A stretch of 28,779 bases of DNA from a virus. Below are positions 1 through 7,743 of this stretch, piece by piece. The notes under the pieces are model-generated. The model did not search any database. It was given only the letters and a program-made list of their open reading frames with translations, and was not told where the DNA came from. Both the position numbers and the translations under genes were made by a program. The stretch lies in IMG/VR virus record IMGVR_UViG_3300048834_001299, positions 1 through 28,779 of that record; one strand, given 5' to 3'. The stretch's first letter is position 1, and the number at the start of each line of letters is the position of its first letter.

Positions 1-21
1 ATGAAACGAAAGGGTGCCCAT

Positions 22-27
22 GTTGAC
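22..27 (+). promoter_or_regulatory. Start-linked GTTGAC motif that sets the integrase start
   Basis: GTTGACACC followed by 12 bases and ATG at 43. The geometry equals that upstream of many phage genes in this window. It argues that translation starts at 43 and that the ATG at 1 is not the start. Its role in translation is inferred from position only. Confidence 0.5.
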
Positions 28-42
28 ACCTTTTCCCCGGTC

Positions 43-1377
43 ATGAATGGCTGTGGTGACAAATTGGTGACAACTCAGGAGCCCGCGGTTTGCGGCAAAT
101 CCAAGAAGCCCAAGCGGGGCAAACCCGTGGCTTCGGGGAAGTTCGGTTCGGCCGTGGTGCCGATCTATCGCCTGGGTTCCGGTGGCCGGATCCGCTTCAT
201 GCTTTCCTTCTATCTGGAGGGCAAACGGCAACGCCGCTCGTTCACCAGCTTGGAGGCTGCCAAAAAGGAAGCTCAGCTCGCGGCGCAGCGGATTCAGGGC
301 GGTCGGCAGGAAATGAACGACCTGCGGCCCCACGACCGGGAAGCCTACCGGACTGTGACCGACCTCCTGAAATCCTCGGGGGTCCCGCTGGTCACGGCGG
401 TTCAGGAATACGTCAGGGCGAACAAGCTCTTGAGCGGCATTCCGCTGGTGAGCGCCGTGGAGGAATTCAGCCGCAAGGCCCGCGGCATGAAGCTGGGGGT
501 GAAGGTCAAAGATGTTGTCGAGGAACTCCTGGTCGCAAAAAAGCAGGATGGCCTGAGTCATCGCTACCAGCTCCAGCTTCAAAGCAACCTGCGGCGCTTC
601 GCGGCGGATTTCGATGTGCCGATCTCGCACATCCGGCGCGACCAGATCGACGACTGGCTCCGGAAGCGTGGGATCGCCGTCCGTTCAAGAAATGGTCTGC
701 TCGCCACGATCCGGGTTCTGTTCTCGTTTGCCAAGAAGCGGGCCTATCTGCCCGTCGGCGATGTGACCGAGGCGGAGGCTCTCGACAAGATCCGTGCCGG
801 CGACGTGGACACGCAAATCTTCACCCCCGAGCAGTTCGCAAAGATCCTCCATGCGGCACCGCCAACTTTGATTCCCATCCTGGCCATCGGCGGATTCGCC
901 GGGATGCGGAAGGCGGAAATGGATCGCTTGGACTGGAATGCGGTGGACCTGGAGCGGAAAATGATCGAGGTCCGTGCCGGCCAGGCGAAAACCGCGTCAC
1001 GCCGGATCATTCCGGTTTCCGACAATCTCGTGGCATGGCTGACACCCTTGCCGCGGGAAGGCAAGATTGTGAAGGACGTGGACTTCCATCGCCAGATCAC
1101 CGCATTGGCCGAAGCGCTCAAGGTCGGCTGGCCGCACAACGTGCTGAGGCATTCGTTCATCAGCTACCGCATCGCCACGGTGAAGAGCGCGGACCAGGTG
1201 GCCCTTGAGGCAGGGAATTCGCCGAACGTCATTTTCTCGAACTACCGAGAACTAACCACCGAGGAGCAGTCGGACATTTGGTTTGGTATCCTTCCCAAGG
1301 ACGGACAGTGGGAAAACGCCGTCAAGTACGACCGACGCACCCACACGGTGACGCTGCCGGAATCCGCCGATCCTTGA
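43..1377 (+). CDS. Tyrosine recombinase (phage integrase)
   Basis: Site-specific integrase of the tyrosine recombinase family, expected to catalyse prophage integration and excision. Numbering from an ATG at position 1, the C-terminal catalytic domain shows the first arginine in GGFAGMRKAEMDRLDW (R303), a beta-hairpin lysine near K330, the HxxR-type box in PHNVLRHSF (R383) and the nucleophile in FSNYREL (Y415). An N-terminal SAM-like core-binding region lies around residues 160-250. The window begins exactly on an upstream in-frame ATG, but I choose the ATG at 43 because GTTGACACC lies at 22-30, the same start-linked motif and spacing seen before most other phage genes here. It stands alone on the plus strand and is followed within a few bases by repeat copy A. 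The usual GHxxxxxxxxHY context has Asn in place of the first His, as in related prophage integrases I recall. Confidence 0.9.
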   Translation: MNGCGDKLVTTQEPAVCGKSKKPKRGKPVASGKFGSAVVPIYRLGSGGRIRFMLSFYLEGKRQRRSFTSLEAAKKEAQLAAQRIQGGRQEMNDLRPHDREAYRTVTDLLKSSGVPLVTAVQEYVRANKLLSGIPLVSAVEEFSRKARGMKLGVKVKDVVEELLVAKKQDGLSHRYQLQLQSNLRRFAADFDVPISHIRRDQIDDWLRKRGIAVRSRNGLLATIRVLFSFAKKRAYLPVGDVTEAEALDKIRAGDVDTQIFTPEQFAKILHAAPPTLIPILAIGGFAGMRKAEMDRLDWNAVDLERKMIEVRAGQAKTASRRIIPVSDNLVAWLTPLPREGKIVKDVDFHRQITALAEALKVGWPHNVLRHSFISYRIATVKSADQVALEAGNSPNVIFSNYRELTTEEQSDIWFGILPKDGQWENAVKYDRRTHTVTLPESADP

Positions 1378-1380
1378 GCA

Positions 1381-1506
1381 TCCGTTCAATCCGCATGCCA
1401 ACGGTGATTCTCCGAGTCTAACAGCAGTCTATCAAACGCGGAATGGTTTTGCGGGGGGAGGGGATATTGCCATCCCTTGTGCGGCCGGAACGTGCTCCCA
1501 CGCGGC
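1381..1506. repeat. 126-bp direct repeat, copy A
   Basis: This block after the integrase aligns without gaps to 23886-24011. The first 26 bases are identical, and a further identical block begins ATATTGCCATCCC. A 5-bp inverted repeat CCGTT/AACGG sits at the left end. A third short copy of its first part is at 24072-24092. It may be a host interspersed repeat (REP-like), a recombination site or an integrase arm region; the sequence does not decide. The stretch 1378-1583 holds no other feature I can support. Confidence 0.7.
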
Positions 1507-1583
1507 ACCAAACGCAAAATCCGAGGCATGGAGAAATGTCTCCACACCCCGGATTTGTCATGCCCGGAAAATGGTGCCGCCGG

Positions 1584-1775
1584 TCAGCCCTTGAAGCTCT
1601 GGTTCGGCTGGCCGTCGTCGAGCAGGTCACCGATGCGGTTCACTGCGTCTTTGAGGATCGAGGCGGCGGCGAAGACAATCACCCCGACCTTCGGATCGAC
1701 GAATGGGATGAGGTTGAGAGCGGAAACGAACCCGGCGAGTTTTCCGACGAAGCTGAGGTATTTGAGTGCTTTCAT
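1584..1775 (-). CDS. Small phage membrane protein (63 aa)
   Basis: A 63-residue protein with a positively charged N-terminus (MKALKYLSFVGKLAG), two hydrophobic stretches (about residues 8-26 and 29-42) and a polar C-terminal tail. It has the look of a small inner-membrane protein kept at the lysis end of Verrucomicrobiota prophages, possibly an accessory holin. I do not recognise a defined family. GTTGACACC lies at 1790-1798 with the standard spacing to its ATG, which ties it to the phage late genes although the cassette-like block 1971-2961 now separates it from the holin-like gene at 3087. It is the last gene of the leftward late operon. Confidence 0.6.
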   Translation of the reverse strand: MKALKYLSFVGKLAGFVSALNLIPFVDPKVGVIVFAAASILKDAVNRIGDLLDDGQPNQSFKG

Positions 1776-1922
1776 GGTGCACCTGGGGCGGTGTCAACGG
1801 GCGCGGGTGGATTGTGATTGAAAGGCCCCCCCATACTCGCTAGAAGCCGCTTCATGAAAACGGCCTGCAAATGTGTCGGTGGACGAAGTCTGCTCTTCCG
1901 GGTCGCCTTTTCCCCTGATCAC

Positions 1923-1967
1923 CGACCGGTCGTTTAACACCCCCAAAACCCGACCGGTCGTTCAACA
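1923..1967. repeat. Two copies of palindrome CGACCGGTCG at 28-bp spacing
   Basis: CGACCGGTCGTTTAACA (1923-1939) and CGACCGGTCGTTCAACA (1951-1967) are near-identical direct copies, each containing a perfect 10-bp palindrome, just upstream of the gene at 1988. They could be twin operators (TetR-family operators often look like this) or the remains of an attC-like right half. The rest of 1776-1970 contains only the GTTGAC motif of the 1584-1775 gene. Confidence 0.45.
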
Positions 1968-1971
1968 TCAC

Positions 1972-1978
1972 GTTCGGC
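1972..1978 (+). other. attC-like core site GTTCGGC at start of a cassette
   Basis: CGTTCGGCAGAAATA at 1971-1985 is identical, base for base over 15 bases, to the minus-strand sequence at 28178-28192. Both lie just before the start of a small exported-protein gene. In integron cassettes the recombined attC half (R') sits exactly there. No clear matching left half is visible upstream. Confidence 0.4.
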
Positions 1979-1987
1979 AGAAATAAT

Positions 1988-2527
1988 ATGAAAAATATCC
2001 TTCTCATGGTCGCGCTTTTGCTTTGTCCAGCGTTCGGCAGCGGGGATCGTAGCGTGCCGTTGGACGGAGTGACAATTAGGGCCAATCGATTCGGAGTTGA
2101 GGCGACCATATCGGCTCGGCCAGACGGAACATCAGAGGTGACGATTCTCTTTAATGGGAAAGTCGTTCTGATTCCTAAAGAGGCGCTCGCAGATATTAAG
2201 AATATTAGAGTGGAATCAGCTCAGTTCATTACTCACACCCCAACGGGCGCGGAACTGCACAAAGACTGGCTGAAGGGCCACGGTTTCATGCTTTCTTTCG
2301 ACTATGGCGACAGTAAGTTTCACGCCAAAGATGACAAATCCGAGGAGGTGATGGTATTTGCCTGCTGCCGGATTGAAATTTCCTCGGAAGGAGCTTACAA
2401 AGGGTTGAACCGGTGCATTCCGCAAGGCGATCTTAAGAACAAGTGGCACATCACGGAGCGCTCGGTAGAGGGAAAGGACTTCGACATGGGGATTGAAGAT
2501 TCGATCAAATCGCCATTCGACGAGTAA
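1988..2527 (+). CDS. Exported protein of unknown function, cassette-like
   Basis: A 179-residue protein with a clear signal peptide (MKNILLMVALLLCPAFGSG). The mature part is polar, with beta-rich stretches and cysteines near FACCRIE and NRCIPQ. I do not recognise the family. The gene is oriented against the late operon, is less GC-rich than its phage neighbours and lacks the GTTGAC start motif. It begins a few bases after an attC-like core (1972-1978) and is followed by another attC-like element, so it is best read as a captured integron-type cassette and not a phage gene. Confidence 0.6.
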   Translation: MKNILLMVALLLCPAFGSGDRSVPLDGVTIRANRFGVEATISARPDGTSEVTILFNGKVVLIPKEALADIKNIRVESAQFITHTPTGAELHKDWLKGHGFMLSFDYGDSKFHAKDDKSEEVMVFACCRIEISSEGAYKGLNRCIPQGDLKNKWHITERSVEGKDFDMGIEDSIKSPFDE

Positions 2528-2537
2528 TGCCAAACAC

Positions 2538-2637
2538 GCCGAACCCCAAAGGAGTGTCGCACCAGCCGGCCAGAAGCTCTTCAATTTCACTTCAATTTCC
2601 CTTCAATCGCGCCGGTGAGCGCACATCAAACGCTGGA
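2538..2637 (+). other. Degenerate attC-like element between two plus-strand genes
   Basis: GCCGAAC at 2538-2544 (complement of the GTTCGGC core) follows the stop codon of the 1988 gene. An imperfect inverted pair follows: CACCAGCCGGC (2560-2570) against GCCGGTG (2611-2617). The right core would be at ACGCTGG (about 2630-2636) but is degenerate. Cassette-like by arrangement; weaker than the two sites at the right end of the window. Confidence 0.35.
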
Positions 2638-2655
2638 AACTAGACTGATCGGCTG

Positions 2656-2961
2656 ATGAGTGACAACGCAGCAAACACCGTGAGAGTCTTTTGCCTCCCT
2701 CTCCGAACCATCAAAGAGCATTTTGGCACTGATGCGATTGATGAAGCTGGAGACTTCCTCATAAACAATCTCCGCCAGATATCCGATCTCCCAGTGCAGA
2801 CGGGCACAGATTTCTCTTTGGACACTTCCCATCAGAATTCGTGGTTTCATTCTCTACGGTTCACCGTTACCGGCCTGAGTGAGAGTATGGTCCGCGAGTT
2901 TGTTGGCAGCGCTAGACAAGAGGGCGTAGAGTTGGAGGTTGAAGGCGGTGACATAATCTGA
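2656..2961 (+). CDS. Hypothetical protein (101 aa), cassette-like
   Basis: A 101-residue soluble-looking protein with no signal peptide and no motif I recognise. The ATG at 2656 follows the attC-like spacer by about 20 bases. Base composition is lower in GC than the flanking phage genes and there is no GTTGAC motif. By position it is the second gene of the plus-strand cassette-like block wedged between the phage genes at 1584 and 3087. Confidence 0.55.
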   Translation: MSDNAANTVRVFCLPLRTIKEHFGTDAIDEAGDFLINNLRQISDLPVQTGTDFSLDTSHQNSWFHSLRFTVTGLSESMVREFVGSARQEGVELEVEGGDII

Positions 2962-2978
2962 GAAGAATCGAAGGCGGT

Positions 2979-3077
2979 GGTGGACAAGCGGCTACTCGCT
3001 CCGAGTCGGAATGACCCTCTTTACTACAACACTTAACCCTGTTTCGAGGTGGCGCTCCCAGTAGCCGCTGCCACACC
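2979..3077. repeat. Long-spaced inverted repeat between convergent genes
   Basis: AGCGGCTACT (2987-2996) is perfectly complementary to AGTAGCCGCT (3060-3069), and the match extends imperfectly to about 18 bp on each side (GGTGGACA... against ...GCCACACC). The arms are about 63 bases apart. It lies after the stop of the 2656 gene and before the holin-like gene's stop at 3087. It could be another attC-like fold or a terminator-like structure; the loop is long for a terminator. Confidence 0.5.
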
Positions 3078-3086
3078 TCGGACGTT

Positions 3087-3275
3087 CTACCTCCCCCGCC
3101 ACTTCCGCACCATCGCGGCGAGTGACATGACGCCCACGGCCAGACCGACAAGCAGCGAAGCGATCCGCAGGTGCCATTCGATCTGCTCCTGGAACGACGT
3201 GATCAGGCCCACTACCGGCGAGGCGATGCCGATGATGGCTTTGCTGACGTAGTCGAGATCGATGGGCGGGCGCAT
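3087..3275 (-). CDS. Holin-like small membrane protein (62 aa)
   Basis: A 62-residue protein with two predicted membrane helices (about residues 10-27 and 38-56), a short polar linker (QEQIEWHLR) and a basic tail (VRKWRGR). Size, two helices and place near the end of the late operon fit a class II type holin, but no family is recognised. Longer in-frame starts exist; I chose the ATG at 3275 because ATTGACACC lies upstream at 3288-3296 with the spacing seen at other phage starts. The endolysin is far away, at 17868. Confidence 0.55.
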   Translation of the reverse strand: MRPPIDLDYVSKAIIGIASPVVGLITSFQEQIEWHLRIASLLVGLAVGVMSLAAMVRKWRGR

Positions 3276-3290
3276 GATCCGGTGTTTGGT

Positions 3291-3296
3291 GTCAAT
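3291..3296 (-). promoter_or_regulatory. ATTGAC start-linked motif deciding the holin-like start
   Basis: On the minus strand ATTGACACC is followed by 12 bases and ATG at 3275. It overlaps the end of the upstream gene (stop at 3296-3298). It matches the window-wide GTTGAC(A/G)CC motif at one mismatch. Confidence 0.45.
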
Positions 3297-3751
3297 CACG
3301 GGGAATCGGCGGCCGGCAGGGTCGCCAGTCGGGAGCGGATGAACCGGCTGTTGACGTCGGCGTCCACCAGGGGGACATAGGCGATGGTTTTCCACTCCTT
3401 CAAATCGAGGCTCACTTCGATCTCGACCACGCGGACTCCGGCAGGCTTCGACGGCATGGGCGGCATGGCCTTGGACACTTCATCCGAAGGCGGGGATTCA
3501 CCGACGGCGTTGATGGCGACGACCACGAAATAGTAGGTCACGCCGGGAAGCAGATTGGTGGCTTTCGCTCCCGTTGTGGTCGTGCTGACCGTTTCGGTGT
3601 AGGTGCCTGGTGCCGTGCCGTAGCGCACCTCGTAGCGGGTCACCTCGTCCTCGGGCGGGTTCGGATTCCATGTCAGGTTGGCGGAGAGCGCGTGGGCATG
3701 GGCGGCAAGCACGAGTATCAATAGCAGGGCTTTGGGTATCAGTGTTTTCAT
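3296..3751 (-). CDS. Exported fibronectin type III domain protein
   Basis: A 151-residue protein. Residues 1-22 form a signal peptide (basic MKTLIPK, then a leucine-rich core ending AHAHA). Residues 23-95 are one fibronectin type III domain, visible in LTWNPNPPEDEVTRYEVRYG, the LLPGVTYYFVVVAINAVGES strand pattern and the SPPSDEV end. The C-terminal 50 residues are unassigned. Such domains mediate weak protein or sugar binding and are common in phage particles, but a signal peptide implies export from the infected host. ATTGAC at 3769-3774 precedes the start at the normal distance, so the gene is an established part of the late operon. Confidence 0.7.
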   Translation of the reverse strand: MKTLIPKALLLILVLAAHAHALSANLTWNPNPPEDEVTRYEVRYGTAPGTYTETVSTTTTGAKATNLLPGVTYYFVVVAINAVGESPPSDEVSKAMPPMPSKPAGVRVVEIEVSLDLKEWKTIAYVPLVDADVNSRFIRSRLATLPAADSP

Positions 3752-3769
3752 GGTGACTTGAAGCAGGTG

Positions 3770-4186
3770 TCAATTGCCCAGCGGCACGGCGTCGAGTTCC
3801 TCGCGGGTGGTGGCGGACCGGATGGCGGCGCGGCGGGTGGCGTGGAGCGTCCAGAGATCGCGGATGGCGGCTCCGTAGGCCACGAGGAGCAATCGCAGCG
3901 CCCTGATACCTGGCAGGGTGTGCGGCACGCCGCGGATGTCGGTGATGACCTGGGGCGTGTTCATGAAGGCGGTCTTTGCCGCCGCGTCCGGTTGGAGTTC
4001 GTGGGCCTCGCGTAGGAGCGTGAGCAGCCGGGTGAACGCCTGTTGATCGGCCTCGCCGGCGGCCAGTGTGATGCCGTTGATTTCGATCCCGAGCTTGAGC
4101 CGCTGCTGGGCGGCCTTTTCAAGCTGGAGGCGTTTGACGATCATCGCGGTGCGGAGAGCGACCTGTTGCAGTTGGGATTCGGTCAT
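3770..4186 (-). CDS. Late-operon protein, possibly DUF4376-like
   Basis: A 138-residue, mostly helical protein downstream of the tail fibre gene. The stretch from INGITLAAGEADQQAF to ATTREELDAV recalls DUF4376-type phage proteins found next to tail fibres (a short beta segment, then helices, ending in a TxEEL motif); this is a weak resemblance. Its stop codon lies inside the GTTGAC-type motif of the next gene. Its own start has no such motif and follows the upstream stop by about 13 bases. Confidence 0.5.
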   Translation of the reverse strand: MTESQLQQVALRTAMIVKRLQLEKAAQQRLKLGIEINGITLAAGEADQQAFTRLLTLLREAHELQPDAAAKTAFMNTPQVITDIRGVPHTLPGIRALRLLLVAYGAAIRDLWTLHATRRAAIRSATTREELDAVPLGN

Positions 4187-4199
4187 GGCGGGATGGTAG

Positions 4200-5477
4200 T
4201 TAGATTTCGGTCAGAGTGACGTTTGCTGCGACATAGTAACCGGAGGAATAGGATCCGAAGAAACAGTTGCCGGACCAATCAAAGGTGCCGTCGGCGGTGA
4301 AGGTGAACTCGACGTAAATATCCGAGGCCATTGTTGGCGGGGCATTGAGCGTGGCCGAAAAGCTGGCATCGCTTCCGAGGTAGGAATCCAGATAGTTACT
4401 CGACACATTCTGCACGTTGGAGAACGAGGCCGAGCCGTAATTGACGTTGGAAATCCCGAAGTATTCGCCGCTGACTGGAATGTCGCTGAAGTTGTCGATT
4501 CTCACGTGGTAGTTCCTGCCCGCCTCGACCAGGCCAAAGGAGACGATGCTCTCATAGCTGTCTATGTTCACCGAATTGACCTGTGGCGGGGCGAAGGGGC
4601 CGATGAAGGTGGTGTTAATCTGCACCCAGCCATCGTTGGCGGTGGTCAGGTCGTTCTTGGTGCTGATCCATGCGTCGATCCCGTTGACTGCGATGCGGCC
4701 TTTCCACCCTGGAGTGCCGTCGATCATCTGATCGGGCTGGTAGTTGGTGGGTTCGCCATCATAGACCACCGGATACCAGACCCCGTTGATGTTCTGCCGT
4801 GGCAGGGTCAGGTCGGGCGGGGCCTCGGCTGCAAGGATCGCGTTTCGCACGTATCCCCGCTGCGTGGCCGTGAGGGACTCCTGTGCATCGTGACGCAGAT
4901 ATTTCGGATGCGGGTCCGTGGCATTGAGGTGGGCGGTCATTGCCGCAGCCACATCTGTTGGAGACGCAATGTTCTGCGGCAGCGGATACGGTGGCTCGGC
5001 GGAAGTGGGCACGCCCTCGGTGCCGCGGTTCACGTCGTTTTCCACGACGACGAGGAAGGTCCGGGTGCTGGTCGGTTCGCCTGATCCCTCGCGCCAGGTG
5101 ATCTCGCCCATGAGGGTGATTTCGGCAAGCTCGCTGCCGGTGGACGATCCCACGCCGAGTGCCGAGTCGAGTTCCACGGTGTTGAAGCTGGGCGAGCACT
5201 GATAGACCGGATTCTCGGCGTTAACGGCCGGCATCGTCCAAACCGCATCATGCACCAGATAGCCGATGTCGTAGCGATTGCGCGGCTTGATGCCGAAACG
5301 GATTTCCAGCGTGGCCGGATCGCCGATGGCAACCGCGGTTGTGCCGCCCTCAAGAAACGACACTTCCAACAGGGCCGCGTCGCCGCGCTTGAACCGGAGC
5401 GAGGTGACGGGATTGCGGAATCCCGGGCCTTCGATGAGTTGCAGCGTTTCAAGATCGACGTGGAGCTTCACGTCCAT
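4200..5477 (-). CDS. Tail fibre / baseplate-type protein
   Basis: A 425-residue beta-rich protein. The N-terminal ~170 residues (KLHVDLETLQLIEGPGF..., LRFKRGDAALLEVSFLEGG) resemble the baseplate-attachment end of tail fibres. A central part (HLNATDPHPKYLRHD...) is the short histidine/aspartate linker often found in fibres, and the C-terminal 150 residues are rich in Ser, Tyr and Asn, as expected of a trimeric receptor-binding tip. It is probably the adsorption protein. GTTGAC at 5486-5491 precedes the start but with only 8 intervening bases, the shortest spacing seen. Confidence 0.65.
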   Translation of the reverse strand: MDVKLHVDLETLQLIEGPGFRNPVTSLRFKRGDAALLEVSFLEGGTTAVAIGDPATLEIRFGIKPRNRYDIGYLVHDAVWTMPAVNAENPVYQCSPSFNTVELDSALGVGSSTGSELAEITLMGEITWREGSGEPTSTRTFLVVVENDVNRGTEGVPTSAEPPYPLPQNIASPTDVAAAMTAHLNATDPHPKYLRHDAQESLTATQRGYVRNAILAAEAPPDLTLPRQNINGVWYPVVYDGEPTNYQPDQMIDGTPGWKGRIAVNGIDAWISTKNDLTTANDGWVQINTTFIGPFAPPQVNSVNIDSYESIVSFGLVEAGRNYHVRIDNFSDIPVSGEYFGISNVNYGSASFSNVQNVSSNYLDSYLGSDASFSATLNAPPTMASDIYVEFTFTADGTFDWSGNCFFGSYSSGYYVAANVTLTEI

Positions 5478-5486
5478 GCCTGGCTG

Positions 5487-6383
5487 TCAACCGGGCGCTG
5501 CCGTGAGTTCATGTGTCTCGCCGTGGGCGGTTGGCTTCACGCCGCGTTGGCTGTCGTTGAAACACCGGACCATCATGTTGACCAGCCGGGTTTTGCCCGG
5601 GGATGACGGCAGCGGGATTTCAAACCAAGCCGACCACGGATCTTCGAGGCTTCCCGACCATGTCCAGGATCTTGATGCGACCAACGACGGCGCGGGAGAC
5701 GGAGCCTCGCCCGGATCTGCCGGGATCACAGGTTCGGTACCACGGGATTCAGGGTCTTCGATCTCCCATGCTGCGTGGGTGGCAACCGCTGCATCATAGG
5801 CGTCCTTGAGGGTTTTCCACTCGATCCACGCCTTAGGGAAGAACACCTCGTCCCATTGGACCGCATACGTTGAACGGCTGTAGCCTTCCGGAATGCCGAG
5901 TCGATAGCGGGCAAAGCCGAGTTCAACCACCTGATCCAGCAAACTCACCGGAGTGTGGTTTTCGCGCCACGAATCGCAACCGGTGCCATAGGTGAAATCC
6001 TCGTTGTCCCATTCGACCGCGCTTTCCAACGCTGCTATCGCTGCGGTTCGTGCGGCATCAATGTCGATTGCGTCCGACACGCTGGAATCACTTCCCCCGG
6101 TTTTGGGTTCCCCTTCCGTGATATTGCGAACCGCAGTCGAGACCGGAAAACCGCCCAACTCCGCATTGAATGCCTGGCTTTGCGTCCACTGCAAGAAACC
6201 GCCGTCGTTATAGTCCCAGCGGGTGGTCCTGTAATAGGTGTGGGTGACGCTGTTATAGATTTCCCAGGTGAGGTCGGCCGCTCCGGAAAGTGATTGGCAT
6301 TCCTTTCGCGGTGCCTCGCATGCCGGTGGCAGGCAATCGCAGCAGGAAACAAGTGCCGCATCCTGGGAGGTTTTGATGATCAT
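5487..6383 (-). CDS. Putative tail-tip structural protein
   Basis: A 298-residue protein of unknown family placed between tape measure and tail fibre, where tip and baseplate proteins are encoded. It has a cysteine-rich N-terminus (VSCCDCLPPAC), many aromatic residues (WEIYNSVTHTYYRTTRWDY) and a Pro/Ala-rich hinge near residue 225. The ATG overlaps the stop of the preceding gene as ATGA (6380-6383), which implies translational coupling, and longer in-frame starts overlap that gene fully. Its own stop codon lies within the next gene's GTTGAC motif. Confidence 0.6.
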   Translation of the reverse strand: MIIKTSQDAALVSCCDCLPPACEAPRKECQSLSGAADLTWEIYNSVTHTYYRTTRWDYNDGGFLQWTQSQAFNAELGGFPVSTAVRNITEGEPKTGGSDSSVSDAIDIDAARTAAIAALESAVEWDNEDFTYGTGCDSWRENHTPVSLLDQVVELGFARYRLGIPEGYSRSTYAVQWDEVFFPKAWIEWKTLKDAYDAAVATHAAWEIEDPESRGTEPVIPADPGEAPSPAPSLVASRSWTWSGSLEDPWSAWFEIPLPSSPGKTRLVNMMVRCFNDSQRGVKPTAHGETHELTAAPG

Positions 6384-6997
6384 GCGCGTGAATAGGAAAG
6401 CGTTCCGGCGCAATGCTTGATGGTGAAAGGCCCGCAGCCCGTGGGTTCCAGCCGCACCGAGCCGCCGTTGATGGTGAGCTTGCCGATGGGCAGGACGATG
6501 TTGCCCTTGCCGGTGGAAACCACTGGCGCGGTGTTGGCCGGATAGTCGGTGCCCTCTGACCATGCGGTTTGGGTCCAGTTGCCGGTGGGTTTGGTTCCGG
6601 TTTTCACGCCTGGCAGCAGGAGTTCGCCGTCGTCGTCCCGGTTCACCTCCACCTCGAATCCAATGGACACGAGCCACACGCCGTTGGTCTGCGGGTTGAG
6701 TTCCTGCGAATCGAGGTTCCAGTTCTGGTCGCCGCAATGGATGAGTCCGCCGCGAATGCCGGTTTTCGTGAGGGTGCCGTCCTTCCAGGTGATGATCTCG
6801 CCGAACGGGCAGGGTGCGCCGGCGCCCGATTCGCCGGATGACGAGTTGCGCGCCCGGAATGCAAATCCGCTGGAAGTGAACACGAGCTCCATGCCGGCCG
6901 ATGGGCGCGGGGTGCGGGCTGCGAGCGCGTCGATGAGCGCGTTCCAATCGCTGGCGAGGATCGGATTGCCGGGACGCTTTTGGGGTGGCAGGCGCAT
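6380..6997 (-). CDS. Putative tail-tip protein
   Basis: A 205-residue beta-rich protein of unknown family beginning MRLPPQKRPGNPILASDW. That opening (a short Arg-Pro-rich leader, then a helix NPILASDWNALIDALAAR) is common in prophage tail-tip proteins. The remaining residues are Gly/Thr/Asn-rich, as in virion surface proteins. The start follows the upstream stop by 5 bases, so coupling is likely. It overlaps the following gene by 4 bases. Confidence 0.55.
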   Translation of the reverse strand: MRLPPQKRPGNPILASDWNALIDALAARTPRPSAGMELVFTSSGFAFRARNSSSGESGAGAPCPFGEIITWKDGTLTKTGIRGGLIHCGDQNWNLDSQELNPQTNGVWLVSIGFEVEVNRDDDGELLLPGVKTGTKPTGNWTQTAWSEGTDYPANTAPVVSTGKGNIVLPIGKLTINGGSVRLEPTGCGPFTIKHCAGTLSYSRA

Positions 6998-7002
6998 GAT
7001 GG

Positions 7003-7725
7003 TCAGTCGTTGTAAATGTCCGGATCCCAGCCGCCGAGGTCGCTGGCGATCCATTCGCGCTCGATGCGGTAGGATCCGCCCTCCTGCGTTTGGGTGACGC
7101 CGTTGTAGAGCCAGTTGCGGCCGTCTGATAGAGCTGGCTGCCGGCCGTCCGGTTCGTCGATCTTGCCAATCTTCTGCACGTCGGAGGAGGCGGCGGATGC
7201 TTTTCTCACGGTGGCCTGCCGCCAGGTGACTTTGGGCGAGTAGTAAGAGGTCTGGCCGCGATTGATTTTTTCGAGTGCCTTCATGCCGAGGGTGCTCGTC
7301 ACCTTGTCCTTGTAGGGGGTGCCCGACGCATCCTTTTCCTTGCCGCTGATGATGGCTTGGAGTGCCTCCAGTTCGGATTCGGCCAGGTCGCGGAACTTCT
7401 TGTGGGAAAGCAGAGGTTCCTCCGAGAGCGACAGTCCGAGCGTGTGGGTGGTCTTGTTAGGATCGGCGTCGTTGTTGTCGGTCCCGGCATAGTGGCAAGT
7501 GATTTGCGCGAGGTCGCCCTCGCTGACCTGGGCGCTGGCATTGTCCACGGTGATGAAGGGGATCTCCGGGTGGGGCGTGCCCGGACGCGGCATCAGCTTG
7601 GTGATGGAACTACGATGGCAGAGGAATACCTGAGTGGCCGTCCACTTGCCCTCGCGGTCCACGGCGATGCTGTAGTCGGGCTGCGGGTAGAGTTTGCCCG
7701 GTTCGATGGAAACGTGTCTCGGCAT
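7003..7725 (-). CDS. Putative tail protein downstream of tape measure
   Basis: A 240-residue soluble protein (MPRHVSIEPGKLYPQPDYSI...) in the position of the lambda M/L tail-tip genes. I recognise no domain. GTTGACGCC at 7740-7748 precedes the start, and the stop codon of the tape measure gene is the TGA inside that motif. Confidence 0.55.
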   Translation of the reverse strand: MPRHVSIEPGKLYPQPDYSIAVDREGKWTATQVFLCHRSSITKLMPRPGTPHPEIPFITVDNASAQVSEGDLAQITCHYAGTDNNDADPNKTTHTLGLSLSEEPLLSHKKFRDLAESELEALQAIISGKEKDASGTPYKDKVTSTLGMKALEKINRGQTSYYSPKVTWRQATVRKASAASSDVQKIGKIDEPDGRQPALSDGRNWLYNGVTQTQEGGSYRIEREWIASDLGGWDPDIYND

Positions 7726-7743
7726 CCTGGCCGGGACATGGCG

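Noticed and set aside
1855-1938. 27-codon plus-strand frame starting MKTACKCVGG
   Set aside because: Too short, no ribosome site or motif, and it ends within the twin palindromes.
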